A DNA stretch of 64,000 bases from Frigidibacter mobilis (GTDB lineage: Bacteria > Pseudomonadota > Alphaproteobacteria > Rhodobacterales > Rhodobacteraceae): positions 2,914,001 to 2,978,000 of the forward strand of contig NZ_CP012661.1 in assembly GCF_001620265.1 (NCBI RefSeq). The letters run 5' to 3'. Within the stretch, counting starts at the first letter, position 1, and each line of letters starts with the position of its first letter. Below the pieces are notes generated by a model. That model had not been told where the DNA came from, did not search any database, and saw only the letters and a program-made list of their open reading frames with translations. The translations under genes and the position numbers were made by a program. Below are positions 44,307 to 56,938 of this stretch, one piece after another.

Positions 44307-45239
44307 ATGCGCATTCTGTCCACGCTGCCCCTACTGCTGCCGGCCCTCGCACTGGCCGAGCCGGTGCAGATCCCCGGCCCGCAAGGGCCGCTGGAGGCCG
44401 AGAGCCTTGCCGCCGAAGGTGCTGCCCATGCCGTCATCATCGTCCCCGGGTCGGGGCCGACCGACCGCGACGGGAATTCAAGCCCGATGGCCTTGCGTTC
44501 CGACAGCTACAGGCTTCTGGCCGAGGGTCTTGCGGCAGAGGGCATCGCCTCGCTTCGCGTCGACAAGCGCGGCTTCTATGGCAGCGCAGCGGCGCTTGCC
44601 GACGCCAATGACGTGACCATCGCCAACTATGCCCAAGATGTGCGGGACTGGGTGAACAAGGCCTCAGACCTTGCACCCTGCGTCTGGATCGCGGGCCATT
44701 CCGAGGGCGGGCTGGTGGCGCTGGTCGCGGCGCAGACGCCACCCGACAGCCTGTGCGGACTGATCCTGATGGCGACCCCGGGACGCCCGATCGGGCGGCT
44801 GCTGGTCGAGCAATTCGCGGCCAACCCGATGAATGGGCCTCTGATGCTGGAACTCGAAGGCCTCGTTGCCGATCTGGAGGCCGGAGAGGCGCGCGATCCG
44901 GCCCTCGTCTCGCCCATGCTGCAGCCGCTCTTCTCGGCCGGGCTTCAGCGCTACATGATCGACCTGTTCTCGTATGATCCGATCTCCCTTGCGCAGGGCT
45001 GGGAGGGGCCTGTGCTGATCGTGCAGGGGGAGGCCGACATTCAGGTGGGCGCGGATCATGCCGGGCTTCTTGCAGCCGCGCTGCCGCAGGCAGAGGTGAC
45101 GATGCTTCCGGGCGCAACCCATATGCTGAAGCAGGACCTGCCCGGACAACCATTTGCGACCTACACCGATCCGGCGCTGCCGCTGCATGAGGGACTTGTG
45201 CCTGCCATCGCCCGGTTCGTGGCAACTGATCGGCCCTGA
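44307..45239 (+). CDS. Secreted alpha/beta hydrolase
   Basis: 310 residues with an N-terminal signal peptide (MRILSTLPLLLPALALA). Nucleophile elbow GHSEGG with Ser132; VDKRGFYGS and VPGSGPTDRDGN (oxyanion-loop region) and the C-terminal His in GATHMLKQ complete the esterase pattern. Periplasmic esterase or peptidase; substrate unknown. AAAGGAGG Shine-Dalgarno; co-directional with dtd. Confidence 0.87.
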   Translation: MRILSTLPLLLPALALAEPVQIPGPQGPLEAESLAAEGAAHAVIIVPGSGPTDRDGNSSPMALRSDSYRLLAEGLAAEGIASLRVDKRGFYGSAAALADANDVTIANYAQDVRDWVNKASDLAPCVWIAGHSEGGLVALVAAQTPPDSLCGLILMATPGRPIGRLLVEQFAANPMNGPLMLELEGLVADLEAGEARDPALVSPMLQPLFSAGLQRYMIDLFSYDPISLAQGWEGPVLIVQGEADIQVGADHAGLLAAALPQAEVTMLPGATHMLKQDLPGQPFATYTDPALPLHEGLVPAIARFVATDRP

Positions 45240-45242
45240 CCC

Positions 45243-46166
45243 CTACCCCTGCGGTGTCATGGACTTGCGTTGCCGGGCGCGCTCCAGCCCCAGTTGCCGC
45301 TCGCGCCAGATGATGAGGATACCGGCCGAGACGACCAGCGCGGCGCCGGAGAGGACCACCAGCGTCGGGGTCTCGCCGAAGGCGAAATAGCCGACCAGCA
45401 GTGCCAGGATCATCGAGAAATACTCGAAGGGCGCGATGACCGAGGCGTCGGCATAGCGGTAGGAGGAGGTCAGCAGCACCTGCCCCACCCCGCCCAAGAG
45501 CCCCATCAGCACCAGCAGCAGCGCGGTGCCGGGCGCGGGCAGCACCCAGCCCCAGGGCAGCGAGATCAGCGACAGCAGGGCAGAGTTGACCGAGAACCAG
45601 AACACGATGGCGGTGGTGCGCTCCTCGAAGACCAGCTTGCGCACGAAGACCTGCGCCAGCGCGGTGAAGACGGCGCCGATCAGCACCACCATCGCGCCGA
45701 AGGCCTCGGTGGCGACGACATCGCCGCTGCGCAGGGCGGTCAGCCGCGGCGAGAGCACGATCAGCACGCCCACCAGCCCCAGCCCGACGGCGATGATGCG
45801 GAAGGCGCGGATCTGCTCGCCCAGGAACATCGCGGCGAAGATCACCGTCAGCAGCGGCGCGGCATAGCCGATGGCCGTGACCTCGGGCAGCGGCAGCAGC
45901 CCCAGCCCGGCAAAGCCGCAGGCCATCGCGGCGGTGCCCATCAGCCCGCGCCAGAAATGCCCCAGGGGGTTGGCGGTGGCGATCCCGGCGCGCAGCTCGC
46001 CGGTGACGGCCAGCCAGACCAGGATCACCGGCAGCGCGAAGGTCGAACGGAAGAACACCGTCTCGCCGGGCGGGATCTCGACCGAGACCAGCTTGACCAG
46101 CGAGGCCATCGCCATGAACACGATGACGGCACAGATCTTGAGGCCGATGCCCCGAAGCGGCTGCAT
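45243..46166 (-). CDS. EamA/DMT family transporter
   Basis: Ten-helix drug/metabolite exporter, 307 residues, with two EamA repeats. TVFFRSTFALPVILVWLAVTG and PLPEVTAIGYAAPLLTVIFAAMFLGEQI from repeat 1 and ASVIAPFEYFSMILALLVGYFAFGE from repeat 2 are typical of the RarD/YdcZ-like inner-membrane exporters. Convergent with the hydrolase gene (4 bp apart), divergent from metH. Substrate unknown. Confidence 0.87.
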   Translation of the reverse strand: MQPLRGIGLKICAVIVFMAMASLVKLVSVEIPPGETVFFRSTFALPVILVWLAVTGELRAGIATANPLGHFWRGLMGTAAMACGFAGLGLLPLPEVTAIGYAAPLLTVIFAAMFLGEQIRAFRIIAVGLGLVGVLIVLSPRLTALRSGDVVATEAFGAMVVLIGAVFTALAQVFVRKLVFEERTTAIVFWFSVNSALLSLISLPWGWVLPAPGTALLLVLMGLLGGVGQVLLTSSYRYADASVIAPFEYFSMILALLVGYFAFGETPTLVVLSGAALVVSAGILIIWRERQLGLERARQRKSMTPQG

Positions 46167-46299
46167 GATGTGGCTCCTGTTCGCGGTTGGCGGCATAAAG
46201 CAGGTCCCCGCAGGGGGTTGCAAGGGCCGGCGGGAGGCGCGGGGCCGAATGCGGGGCCTGGAATATGAGCAGCCCGCATAATCAACATGACCAACATGA

Positions 46300-46383
46300 A
46301 TTTCACTAATGCTGCGCAACCGTCTAGAAGGCGGGATTGGCTGGTGCCGGGTTTCGGCGCCGGCCTGCAGGAGACGTGCCCAG
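46300..46383 (+). promoter_or_regulatory. metH 5' leader with stem-loop and B12-box-like string
   Basis: The leader holds GCTGCGCAACCGT (46311-46323), a hairpin GGTGCCG/CGGCGCC at 46343-46361 with a 5-nt loop, and GCAGGAGACGTGCC (46367-46380), which resembles the B12 box of cobalamin riboswitches and overlaps the Shine-Dalgarno GGAGA. The remaining riboswitch core is not recognisable, so this is only suggestive. Confidence 0.25.
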
Positions 46384-50160
<3,777 letters not shown>

Positions 50161-50266
50161 GGACAAATCGTCGCGGACCACGATCCGGCATCATGCTGCG
50201 CTGCAGAATCGTTGCCCTTGCCGGGCAGAACATGCCCCTATTGCAATGGTTCAGGAGTGCGCCGCG

Positions 50267-51031
50267 ATGTTTTCCCTTACCGGACAGAAGGTGCTTGTCG
50301 TCGGCATCGCCAATGAAAACTCCATAGCCTGGGGCTGCGCCAAGGCCTTCCGCGCCCAGGGCGCCGACCTGGCGGTGACCTATCTCAATGCCAAGGCCGA
50401 GCCCCATGTCCGCCCGCTGGCCGAGGCACTTGGGGCCGAGATCATTGCGCCCCTCGACGTGTCCGACCCGGCGCAGATGCCGGCGCTGTTCGCCCAGATC
50501 GGCGCCCGCTGGGGCCGGCTCGACACTGCCCTGCACTCCATCGCTTTCGCCCCGCGGAACGATCTACACGGGCGAGTGATCGATTGTTCCGCCGAAGGCT
50601 TTGCGCAGGCGATGGATGTGTCGGTGCACTCGTTCCTGCGGATGATCCGGCTGGCCGAGCCGCTGATGTCGGAGGGTGGCACCTGCCTGTCGGTGTCATT
50701 CTTCGGGGCATCGCGGGTGGTGCGGCATTACAACCTGATGGGGCCGGTCAAGGCGGCGCTGGAAAGCGCCGTGCGCTATGCGGCGACAGAGCTTGGCCCG
50801 CAGCGCATCACGGTTCATGCGCTGTCCCCCGGACCGCTGAAAACGCGCGCGGCCAGCGGGATCGACCATTTTGACGAATTGCTGGACACCGCCGCCGCCC
50901 GGGCGCCGACCCATCAGCTTGCCACCATCGAGGATGTGGGCGCGATGGCCGCCTTCCTGGCCTCGCCCGGTGCGCGCAACCTAACGGGTGGCATCCACGA
51001 TATTGACGGCGGCTATTCGATCACCGCGTGA
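50267..51031 (+). CDS. fabI: Enoyl-[acyl-carrier-protein] reductase (NADH) FabI
   Basis: 254-residue SDR-type enoyl-ACP reductase catalysing the last step of fatty-acid elongation. N-terminal VVGIANENSIAWGCAKAF binds NADH; the catalytic Tyr-x6-Lys is in RHYNLMGPVKAAL. LSPGPLKTRAASGI is the substrate-loop region. Gly/Ala-rich GGIHDIDGGYSI ends the protein. Follows metH but with a 106-bp gap, so probably separately transcribed. Many Rhodobacteraceae carry a second FabI, so whether this is the main one is unclear. Confidence 0.9.
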   Translation: MFSLTGQKVLVVGIANENSIAWGCAKAFRAQGADLAVTYLNAKAEPHVRPLAEALGAEIIAPLDVSDPAQMPALFAQIGARWGRLDTALHSIAFAPRNDLHGRVIDCSAEGFAQAMDVSVHSFLRMIRLAEPLMSEGGTCLSVSFFGASRVVRHYNLMGPVKAALESAVRYAATELGPQRITVHALSPGPLKTRAASGIDHFDELLDTAAARAPTHQLATIEDVGAMAAFLASPGARNLTGGIHDIDGGYSITA

Positions 51032-51130
51032 CCCCCCCCCGCCCGAAAGCACCCGGTGCTGGCGGGCCTTGTCATCCGGGGGGCAAACGCGGTAGCTGCC
51101 TTGGAACGCCGTGAACCGCCGGAGGAGCCG

Positions 51131-51349
51131 ATGGGCATCGACAAGCAAAGCGAAGTTGCCGCAAACCTGCAGATCGGGCCGACCACGCTTGGCATGGTGC
51201 GGATCTATGTCGAGGGCGAGGGTGTCGACCTGCCGCTGGACTTCGATCCCGAAGAGGCCGAGGAAATCGCCGAAGAGCTGCGTGCCGCGGCCGAGGCGGC
51301 GCGCCAGATGGGCGGCGGCAGCGCGCCCAAGGGCAAGGGCCGGCGCTGA
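51131..51349 (+). CDS. Small acidic protein, DUF6324-like
   Basis: 72 residues. MGIDKQSEVAANLQIGPTTLGMVRIYVEG, quoted here in part, then an acidic helix DFDPEEAEEIAEELRAAAEAAR and a basic tail SAPKGKGRR. Two strong GGAGGAG boxes precede the ATG at 51131. Resembles a family confined to Rhodobacteraceae; function unknown. Convergent with mmcB, 4 bp apart. Confidence 0.75.
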   Translation: MGIDKQSEVAANLQIGPTTLGMVRIYVEGEGVDLPLDFDPEEAEEIAEELRAAAEAARQMGGGSAPKGKGRR

Positions 51350-51353
51350 GCCG

Positions 51354-51824
51354 CTAGAACGGCAGGCGCCCGCCGAGCCGCAGCCCCGGATCGCGCAGCC
51401 CCTGCAGCCGCAGGGCCGCGTGGCGGGCGAAGGTCTGCAGCACCGCCTTGCGCCGCGCCCCCGCCAGCCGCGTCTCTGGCCCCATGTGCAGGATTTCCGC
51501 GTCATAGCCATCGGCGAGGATCAGGCCGGTGCCCTCGGGCAAGAGGTCGGTCGGGAAATCGCCATCCACCGCCCAGAAGAAGCGGTCGGCCCAGTCGAGA
51601 TAGCCCTGCCACTTGCGGTCCGCCGCGTAATCGGCCCGGCCGGATTTGCATTCGACGATCCAGACCTCGCCCTTCGGGCCAAGCGCCATCACATCGACGC
51701 GCAGGCCGGGCGCCGGAACCAGCTCTTCCACCGTCACGAAGCCATGCGACAGCAGGTGCCGGCAGACCCCGCGGGCAAGGATCTGGCCGGGCATCAGCGG
51801 CAAGGAGGGCGGCAGGTCGGACAT
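51354..51824 (-). CDS. mmcB: MmcB family DNA repair protein
   Basis: 156-residue protein of the MmcB family, part of the SOS/mitomycin-C response in Caulobacter, resembling a PD-(D/E)xK nuclease: Asp in GLRVDVMALGPKGE and Glu-x-Lys in VWIVECKSGRADY (the E-C-K pair). IPRAx-like C-terminal end GLRLGGRLPF. Start at 51824. Expected to act in DNA-damage repair; nuclease activity is inferred from the motif. Confidence 0.85.
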   Translation of the reverse strand: MSDLPPSLPLMPGQILARGVCRHLLSHGFVTVEELVPAPGLRVDVMALGPKGEVWIVECKSGRADYAADRKWQGYLDWADRFFWAVDGDFPTDLLPEGTGLILADGYDAEILHMGPETRLAGARRKAVLQTFARHAALRLQGLRDPGLRLGGRLPF

Positions 51825-51938
51825 GGCCGCAGCATGAACTAAAGGGGAACACCCTGCAAGGCCCGCCCGCCTGCCCCTCGCGCAGCCTTGCGCGCCCATT
51901 CCTTGCGCAAGGCTTGCGCGGGCGCCCCCGCGCGCCTA

Positions 51939-52120
51939 TGTCAAGGATGTGGCGGGTTCTGCCCCTCTCGTGCGAGGCACTTTTCCAGTGGCCGATAAGC
52001 ATCTCCGAGGGAGCTGGCTCTGCCGGGATCCTGGTCCCGGTATCTGGCGCCCACCTGGTAAAACCAGGCTCTCGGGAAATTAAGCCTTCACGGCTGCCGC
52101 GGATCCCGCCACACTTGCCC
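51939..52120 (+). ncRNA. ssrS: 6S RNA
   Basis: Regulatory RNA that mimics an open promoter and binds sigma70-RNA polymerase. Closing stem: CAAG-GA-TGTGGCGGG (51942-51956) pairs with CCCGCCACA-CTTG (52105-52117). Further marks are GGCCGATAAG near 51991 and GAAATTAAGCCTTCACGGCTG near 52075-52096, which match conserved 6S stretches (GCCGATA, AAGCCTT). Length about 180 nt. Ends are approximate. No protein-coding gene occupies this 400-bp gap. Confidence 0.75.
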
Positions 52121-52165
52121 GAAAGGACTGAAGGCTCGCAGTGCCCTGTCGCAGCGGGAGTGCAT

Positions 52166-52198
52166 GAAAAAGGGGCAGGTTTCCCCGCCCCTCTTTTT
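52166..52198. terminator. Bidirectional terminator between 6S RNA and the DUF481 gene
   Basis: AAAAA-GGGGC...GCCCC-TCTTTTT: stem AGGGGC (52171-52176) and GCCCCT (52187-52192) with T-tracts on both strands, so it can end transcripts from the plus-strand 6S RNA side and the minus-strand DUF481 gene. Confidence 0.75.
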
Positions 52199-52224
52199 CA
52201 CATTTCACTGCAAGGTGCGGCGGA

Positions 52225-53055
52225 TCAGAAGCCCATCACCAGCGACACGCCAAGGCGGTTGTCGGTCTTCTTGGTGCCCTCGACGGCTTCGTCGTTATAG
52301 TCGGTCCGGTAGCTGATACGGGTCGACAGGGTGTCGGTCATGGCGAAGTTCAGACCAAGATCGTTGCTGACCAGCGTACCGGCGTCCGAGCTGAGGATAT
52401 CGGTGTCATTGGTCAGGAACACCGTCTCGTTGAATGCGTGGAACAGGCGCGACGAGGCGATGAACGCCACTTCGGTATCATCTTCATCCAGCTGATCCTT
52501 GACATAGCGGATGCCGGGACCGGCCTGAACGCGCCAAGCGGTCTGGGTGGTATTGATGATCCGGTAGCCCGGACCGAAGCCGAGGAAGGCGTCTTGCTTG
52601 AACGGTGCGTAATCGTCGAACTGGGCGCGGGCCAGACCGAAGACATAGAAGCGGTCGGTCAGCGAATAGTTGGCGTCATAGACCGCGAACAGCTCTTTCT
52701 TGGTCTTTTCGCCATCGTCCTCGCCGTATTCAATACCAAAGCCGATGGTGTGGTTCCACAGGCCCTGACCATAGCGCAGGCGGCCGGCAAGCGCGAGATC
52801 CTGGGTTTCGGTATTGCCCGAAGTGCCGGCATAAGTCAGCGCGACATTGCCCGACCAGCCGGGCCGAAACTCTTCGCGCCCGAAGCGGGCCGCATCGCGG
52901 GCCTCGTCCAGATCATCCTGGGCATCCTCGGTGATGTCGTCGATCCGATCGTCCAGCGCCTCGGTGCCAACCAGGGTGCCTTGCGCGGCAACCGCAGAAG
53001 CCCCGATCAGCAGCGCGAGGGTCGAGGCAGACGCCACGGTCAGAATGGTTTTCAT
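52225..53055 (-). CDS. DUF481 family outer-membrane protein
   Basis: 276 residues. Signal peptide MKTILTVASASTLALLIGASAVAA, then an acidic helical stretch (LDDRIDDITEDAQDDLDEARDAARF) and a beta-barrel-like domain with alternating strands (GNVALTYAGTSGNTETQDLALAGRL, TDNRLGVSLVMGF) that ends in Phe, as expected for an outer-membrane barrel. DUF481/YdiY proteins are salt- or stress-induced. No partner genes. The gap to the DUF1275 gene (53056-53309) has no gene. Confidence 0.85.
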   Translation of the reverse strand: MKTILTVASASTLALLIGASAVAAQGTLVGTEALDDRIDDITEDAQDDLDEARDAARFGREEFRPGWSGNVALTYAGTSGNTETQDLALAGRLRYGQGLWNHTIGFGIEYGEDDGEKTKKELFAVYDANYSLTDRFYVFGLARAQFDDYAPFKQDAFLGFGPGYRIINTTQTAWRVQAGPGIRYVKDQLDEDDTEVAFIASSRLFHAFNETVFLTNDTDILSSDAGTLVSNDLGLNFAMTDTLSTRISYRTDYNDEAVEGTKKTDNRLGVSLVMGF

Positions 53056-53309
53056 GGGTGCGATCCTTTTCACTGTCACAATTGCGGCGGGGAGGGCCGC
53101 CGCAGGTCACACGACTGCAGCACAAATGGTGGCCACGTCGTCTGCGAGACTTATGGGCGCTACATGAAAGAATGCAGAGTCTTGAAATAGCTGCATTTAC
53201 CGCTAGCAATCTGCAGGCGGCGACATGCCGCGCAGGCAAAACCTTGCAACGGGCGCGGATCCGCCGGTTCCCCTGCACACGCAGAAATGAGAGGGCCGTG
53301 AGCGGCTCG

Positions 53310-54110
53310 CTAAGGTCGTTTCGGCGCGCCGCCGGTCAGCCCGGGCAGCCCCACGGCCAGGAGCGTGAAAGCCAGCGGCAACGAGAAGAAGAACCCGGCC
53401 TGCCCATAGCCGACAGCGCCGACGATACCGCCCAGCAGAAAGGCCAAGACAAGCTGACCCAGGATTCGCAATTTTGAGGCATCAATCCCGGCGCCGGACC
53501 TGGGCGCAACGAGGCCGAACACGCCCCGCCCCAGCTCAATGCCGATATCCGTCACCATCCCGGTTGCATGGGTGGTGCGGATGCGCGCACCAGATATCTT
53601 GGTGATCGTCGCATTCTGCATTCCCATGATGAAGCACAGGCAGGCCAGCGAGAACAGCCGCCCGGCCTCGCTGCTGAAAATGCCCCCCCAGGAAAAGCAC
53701 AGCATGAACCCCCCCTGGATCACCAGCGGCCAGGCGTATTGCTGGCGGCTGGCGCAGCTGCGCGCCCAGTTGATGAGGATCGTGCTGAACCCCGCGCCCG
53801 CGATGAAGGCGGAAATGGCAAGCCCGCTGGTGAGGGCGATCTTCTGGTTCAGCACGGCGACGTTGTCGGCCAGTTGCGACAGGTAGCCGGTCATGTGCGA
53901 GGTGTACTGGCCGAGGGCAAAGAATCCGCCGGCATTCGCCGCCCCGGCAATGGCGGCCAGCACCGTCGCAAGGATCAGATCGTTCCCCGAGGACCGGCGA
54001 TGCGCGACGAGCAGGCGCGCCGATCTGACCGGCTGCAAGAAGCGCCGCGCGGTCTTTCGTTGCGGCCGCCGGGGGCGAAGCGGCAGGGCGGCTGGGTCTG
54101 CAGTGGTCAT
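53310..54110 (-). CDS. DUF1275 (YoaK) family membrane protein
   Basis: 266 residues: a basic N-terminus (1-40), then about six membrane helices. Family marks are AANAGGFFALGQYTSHMTG near residue 60 and GMQNATITKISGARIRTTHATGMVTDIG in the middle, quoted in part. YoaK proteins are distant relatives of transporters without an assigned substrate. Confidence 0.87.
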   Translation of the reverse strand: MTTADPAALPLRPRRPQRKTARRFLQPVRSARLLVAHRRSSGNDLILATVLAAIAGAANAGGFFALGQYTSHMTGYLSQLADNVAVLNQKIALTSGLAISAFIAGAGFSTILINWARSCASRQQYAWPLVIQGGFMLCFSWGGIFSSEAGRLFSLACLCFIMGMQNATITKISGARIRTTHATGMVTDIGIELGRGVFGLVAPRSGAGIDASKLRILGQLVLAFLLGGIVGAVGYGQAGFFFSLPLAFTLLAVGLPGLTGGAPKRP

Positions 54111-54263
54111 TCAGGCGATACCCGTTCCCGGATCCGTGGTGGCGCAGGGGCTTGGCCTGCCGTCGCGGTCAGAAGATCAATACACGCAACGAATTGCCGG
54201 ATACTGCAACCGCAACGCTGCAGATGCAAGATCGCGCTCTGTCGCCTGTGAGCTGCGCCTAGG

Positions 54264-54617
54264 TCAGGCGCGGCGGGGGCGGTGCGGGGCACGGGCGCCC
54301 GCGGTGACAGGGATCAGCGTTCCAGGGGTCGCGGGCTGCGCCACCGGCTCTGGCGTCTTACAACCGCCGGGGCCGCTACCCTCGGGTTCGGCCATACGCA
54401 TCACCGCGATGCCGAACTGCACGCCCGAAAACACCACCGCGTTGAACATCACCAGCATGACCACGGCAATCGGCCCCTCGCCTGTCGAGGTCACCAGATG
54501 CCACAGGTTGGCGACGTTGAGCCACAAGAGCGCGCCGACAAAGACCAGCGACAACAGCAGCCCAAGGGCGACATTGCGAAGATAGAGGCGCACGAGTTCG
54601 GGCATGGCGGGGTCCAT
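54264..54617 (-). CDS. Small two-helix membrane protein
   Basis: 117 residues (113 if starting at 54605). Two hydrophobic segments, ALGLLLSLVFVGALLWL and PIAVVMLVMFNAVVFSGVQFGIAV, followed by a Pro/Gly-rich cytosolic tail with one Cys. Consistent with conserved hypothetical membrane proteins near nusB in Rhodobacteraceae. No function can be assigned. Confidence 0.7.
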   Translation of the reverse strand: MDPAMPELVRLYLRNVALGLLLSLVFVGALLWLNVANLWHLVTSTGEGPIAVVMLVMFNAVVFSGVQFGIAVMRMAEPEGSGPGGCKTPEPVAQPATPGTLIPVTAGARAPHRPRRA

Positions 54618-54703
54618 CTGACGGTTGGTGATCCGTCATGATAGCGCAGACCGGGGCGAATCATATCCGCCAATGCGCCGCAGCCCCTCAGGACCCTCGC
54701 CCT

Positions 54704-55189
54704 TCAGAAGGCGTCGGGCCGGGCCTCGCGCGCCATGTGGTCGAGCACGGCATTGACGAACTTCGGCTCCTTGCCCTCGGGGAAGAAGGCGCGGGCGACA
54801 TCGACGAATTCGTTTATCACCACCTTGGGCGGGGTGGCGGGGGTCATCAGCTCTGCCCCCGCAGCACGGAACAGGGCGCGGAGCGTCGGGTCGATGCGGG
54901 CGATGGGCCAGGCGGCCACAAGCGCGCGGTCGGTCATCTGGTCAATCTTCGCCTGCCATTGCACGGCGTCTTCCAGCAGGCGGCGGAACAGGTCCGGGTC
55001 GCCCTCGGCCATCTCGTCGCCTTCATAGACGGCGCCAAAGCGATGGGTCTCGAACTCCAGCCGCACCTTGTCGACCGGCTGCCCCGCCGCTTCCATCTGG
55101 AACAGCGCCTGCACGGCATAAAGCCGGGCGGCGGATTTCATCTGCCGCTTCTCATCTTGGCTGCGCTTGCGCGGGGTCTCTTCGGTCAT
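54704..55189 (-). CDS. nusB: Transcription antitermination factor NusB
   Basis: 161-residue all-helical protein that binds boxA RNA with NusE (S10) in rRNA antitermination. ARLYAVQALFQMEAAG starts the fold; the C-terminal PPKVVINEFVDVARAFFPEGKEPKFVNAVLD is diagnostic. Last gene of the rib operon, 15 bp after ribH, an order common in alphaproteobacteria. Confidence 0.95.
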   Translation of the reverse strand: MTEETPRKRSQDEKRQMKSAARLYAVQALFQMEAAGQPVDKVRLEFETHRFGAVYEGDEMAEGDPDLFRRLLEDAVQWQAKIDQMTDRALVAAWPIARIDPTLRALFRAAGAELMTPATPPKVVINEFVDVARAFFPEGKEPKFVNAVLDHMAREARPDAF

Positions 55190-55203
55190 CTGGTGCCTAT
55201 GGG

Positions 55204-55725
55204 TCAGGTCTGGTCGGACGCGGAGGCGGGGCGAAAGCCCATGCCCTTCGTCTGGCGGGCCCATTTGCGGGAAAGCGCGACAAGATGCAAGGCCGCCGCT
55301 GCGGCGGCGCCGCCCTTGTTCTGCCCGGCCGGATCGGCGCGCACCACCGCCTGCTCGCGGTTCTCGACCGTCAGAATGCCATTGCCGACGCAGGCACCCT
55401 GCAGGCCCAGCATCATCAGCCCGCGCGAGCTGTCATTGCAGACCGTGTCGTAATGCGTCGTCTCTCCCCGGATCACGCAGCCAAGCGCGACGAAGCCATC
55501 ATAATCGGTCATCCGCCCCGCCATTGCGATGGCCGAGGGGATCTCGAGCGCACCCGGCACCTCGATCACGTCGACATCGGCCCCCGCATCATGCGCCACG
55601 GCGCAGGCACCGGCGACCAGATCATCGGCGATGTCCTTGTAATAGGGCGCGACCACCACCAGCAGCTTCACCGCGCGGTCGAACACCGGCAGAGGCAGGG
55701 TGTAATGGATTTCATGTCCGGCCAT
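55204..55725 (-). CDS. ribH: 6,7-dimethyl-8-ribityllumazine synthase
   Basis: Lumazine synthase, condensing the RibB product with the pyrimidine to make 6,7-dimethyl-8-ribityllumazine. GALEIPSAIAMA, GCVIRGETTHYDTVCNDSSRG and GILTVENREQA are the active-site stretches; 173 residues. Between ribB and nusB on the minus strand, 6 bp from ribB. Confidence 0.95.
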   Translation of the reverse strand: MAGHEIHYTLPLPVFDRAVKLLVVVAPYYKDIADDLVAGACAVAHDAGADVDVIEVPGALEIPSAIAMAGRMTDYDGFVALGCVIRGETTHYDTVCNDSSRGLMMLGLQGACVGNGILTVENREQAVVRADPAGQNKGGAAAAAALHLVALSRKWARQTKGMGFRPASASDQT

Positions 55726-55731
55726 TGTGCC

Positions 55732-56832
55732 TTACTCCGTGATCGGGCGGGTGCCCGCGATTTCAAGGCCATAGGCCTCCAGCCCCACCACCTTCGGCGC
55801 CGCCGAATTGGTGACGAGGATCAGTTTCGACAGCCCCAGCGAGGACAGGATCTGCGCGCCAAGCCCGTATTGGCGCAGCGTCTGCGGCGAGGCCTCGCCC
55901 TCCGTCACCAGCTTCATCGTGGTGTCACGCAGCAGCACCACAACGCCGCGGCCCTCGGCGGCGATCACCATCATCGCCCCCTGCAGCTCGCCCGACTGGC
56001 CGCCGCCGATGCCCAGAACATCTTCCAGCGGGTTCAGCGCATGGACCCGCGCCAGCACCGGCGCCTCGCCCGAAATGTCTCCCTTGGACAGCACGATATG
56101 TTCGGCGCCCTGCGTCTCATCGGTGAAGATCCGCATCAGCCAGTCGCCGCCATGCACCGATGTCACCGGCTTGACGGCGCGTTCCGCCACCAGATTGTCA
56201 TGGCGGCGGCGATAGGCGATCAGGTCGGAAATCGTGCCGATCTTCAGGTTGTGCCGTTGCGCGAAGGCCACCAGATCGGGCAGCCGCGCCATCGTGCCAT
56301 CGTCGTTCATGATCTCGCAGATCACGCCCGAGGGGTTCAGCCCGGCAAGCCGGCTGACATCCACCGCCGCCTCGGTATGGCCGGCGCGCACCAGCACGCC
56401 GCCATCACGGGCGCGCAGCGGGAAGACGTGGCCCGGGCTGGCGATATCGGCGGCGCCGCGGGTCGGGTCGATGGCGACGGCGACGGTGCGGGCGCGGTCA
56501 TGCGCGGAAATGCCGGTGGTCACGCCCTCGCGTGCCTCGATCGACATGGTGAAGGCGGTCTCGTGGCGGCTGGAGTTCTTGGGGCTCATCAGCGGCAGGC
56601 CAAGCGCGTCGATCCGGGAACCGGGCAGCGACAGGCAGATCAGCCCGCGGCCATGCGTCGCCATGAAGTTGATCGCCTCGGGCGTGGCCATCTGGGCGGG
56701 AATCACCAGATCGCCTTCATTCTCGCGGTCTTCATGGTCGACCAGAATGAACATGCGCCCGTTGCGGGCATCCTCGATGATCTCTTCGACGGTCGAGATG
56801 GCATCGCTGTAGTCGGTCTTGGTATCGGTCAT
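55732..56832 (-). CDS. ribB: 3,4-dihydroxy-2-butanone-4-phosphate synthase with degenerate GTP-cyclohydrolase II-like domain
   Basis: 366 residues. The N-terminal RibB domain (about 1-205) is intact: VDHEDRENEGDLVIPAQ, RHETAFTMSIE, AGHTEAAVD and SGVICEI bind ribulose-5-phosphate and Mg. The C-terminal domain has GCH-II topology but lacks the zinc cysteines: where RibA has the HSECLTGD and CDCG signatures, this protein has HALNPLEDVLGIGGGQ. It should thus supply only the RibB reaction; GTP cyclohydrolase II must come from elsewhere. Six bp from ribH. Confidence 0.93.
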   Translation of the reverse strand: MTDTKTDYSDAISTVEEIIEDARNGRMFILVDHEDRENEGDLVIPAQMATPEAINFMATHGRGLICLSLPGSRIDALGLPLMSPKNSSRHETAFTMSIEAREGVTTGISAHDRARTVAVAIDPTRGAADIASPGHVFPLRARDGGVLVRAGHTEAAVDVSRLAGLNPSGVICEIMNDDGTMARLPDLVAFAQRHNLKIGTISDLIAYRRRHDNLVAERAVKPVTSVHGGDWLMRIFTDETQGAEHIVLSKGDISGEAPVLARVHALNPLEDVLGIGGGQSGELQGAMMVIAAEGRGVVVLLRDTTMKLVTEGEASPQTLRQYGLGAQILSSLGLSKLILVTNSAAPKVVGLEAYGLEIAGTRPITE

Positions 56833-56938
56833 CGCAGCACTCCCCGGGCTCTCGCCTGATAGCGCAGGGCGCGCGTCTTTGCCAGCGCAAGGGTGCGGGG
56901 GCGCTGTGCGGCATTGCGCAGCCCCGGCCGCCGCAGGG

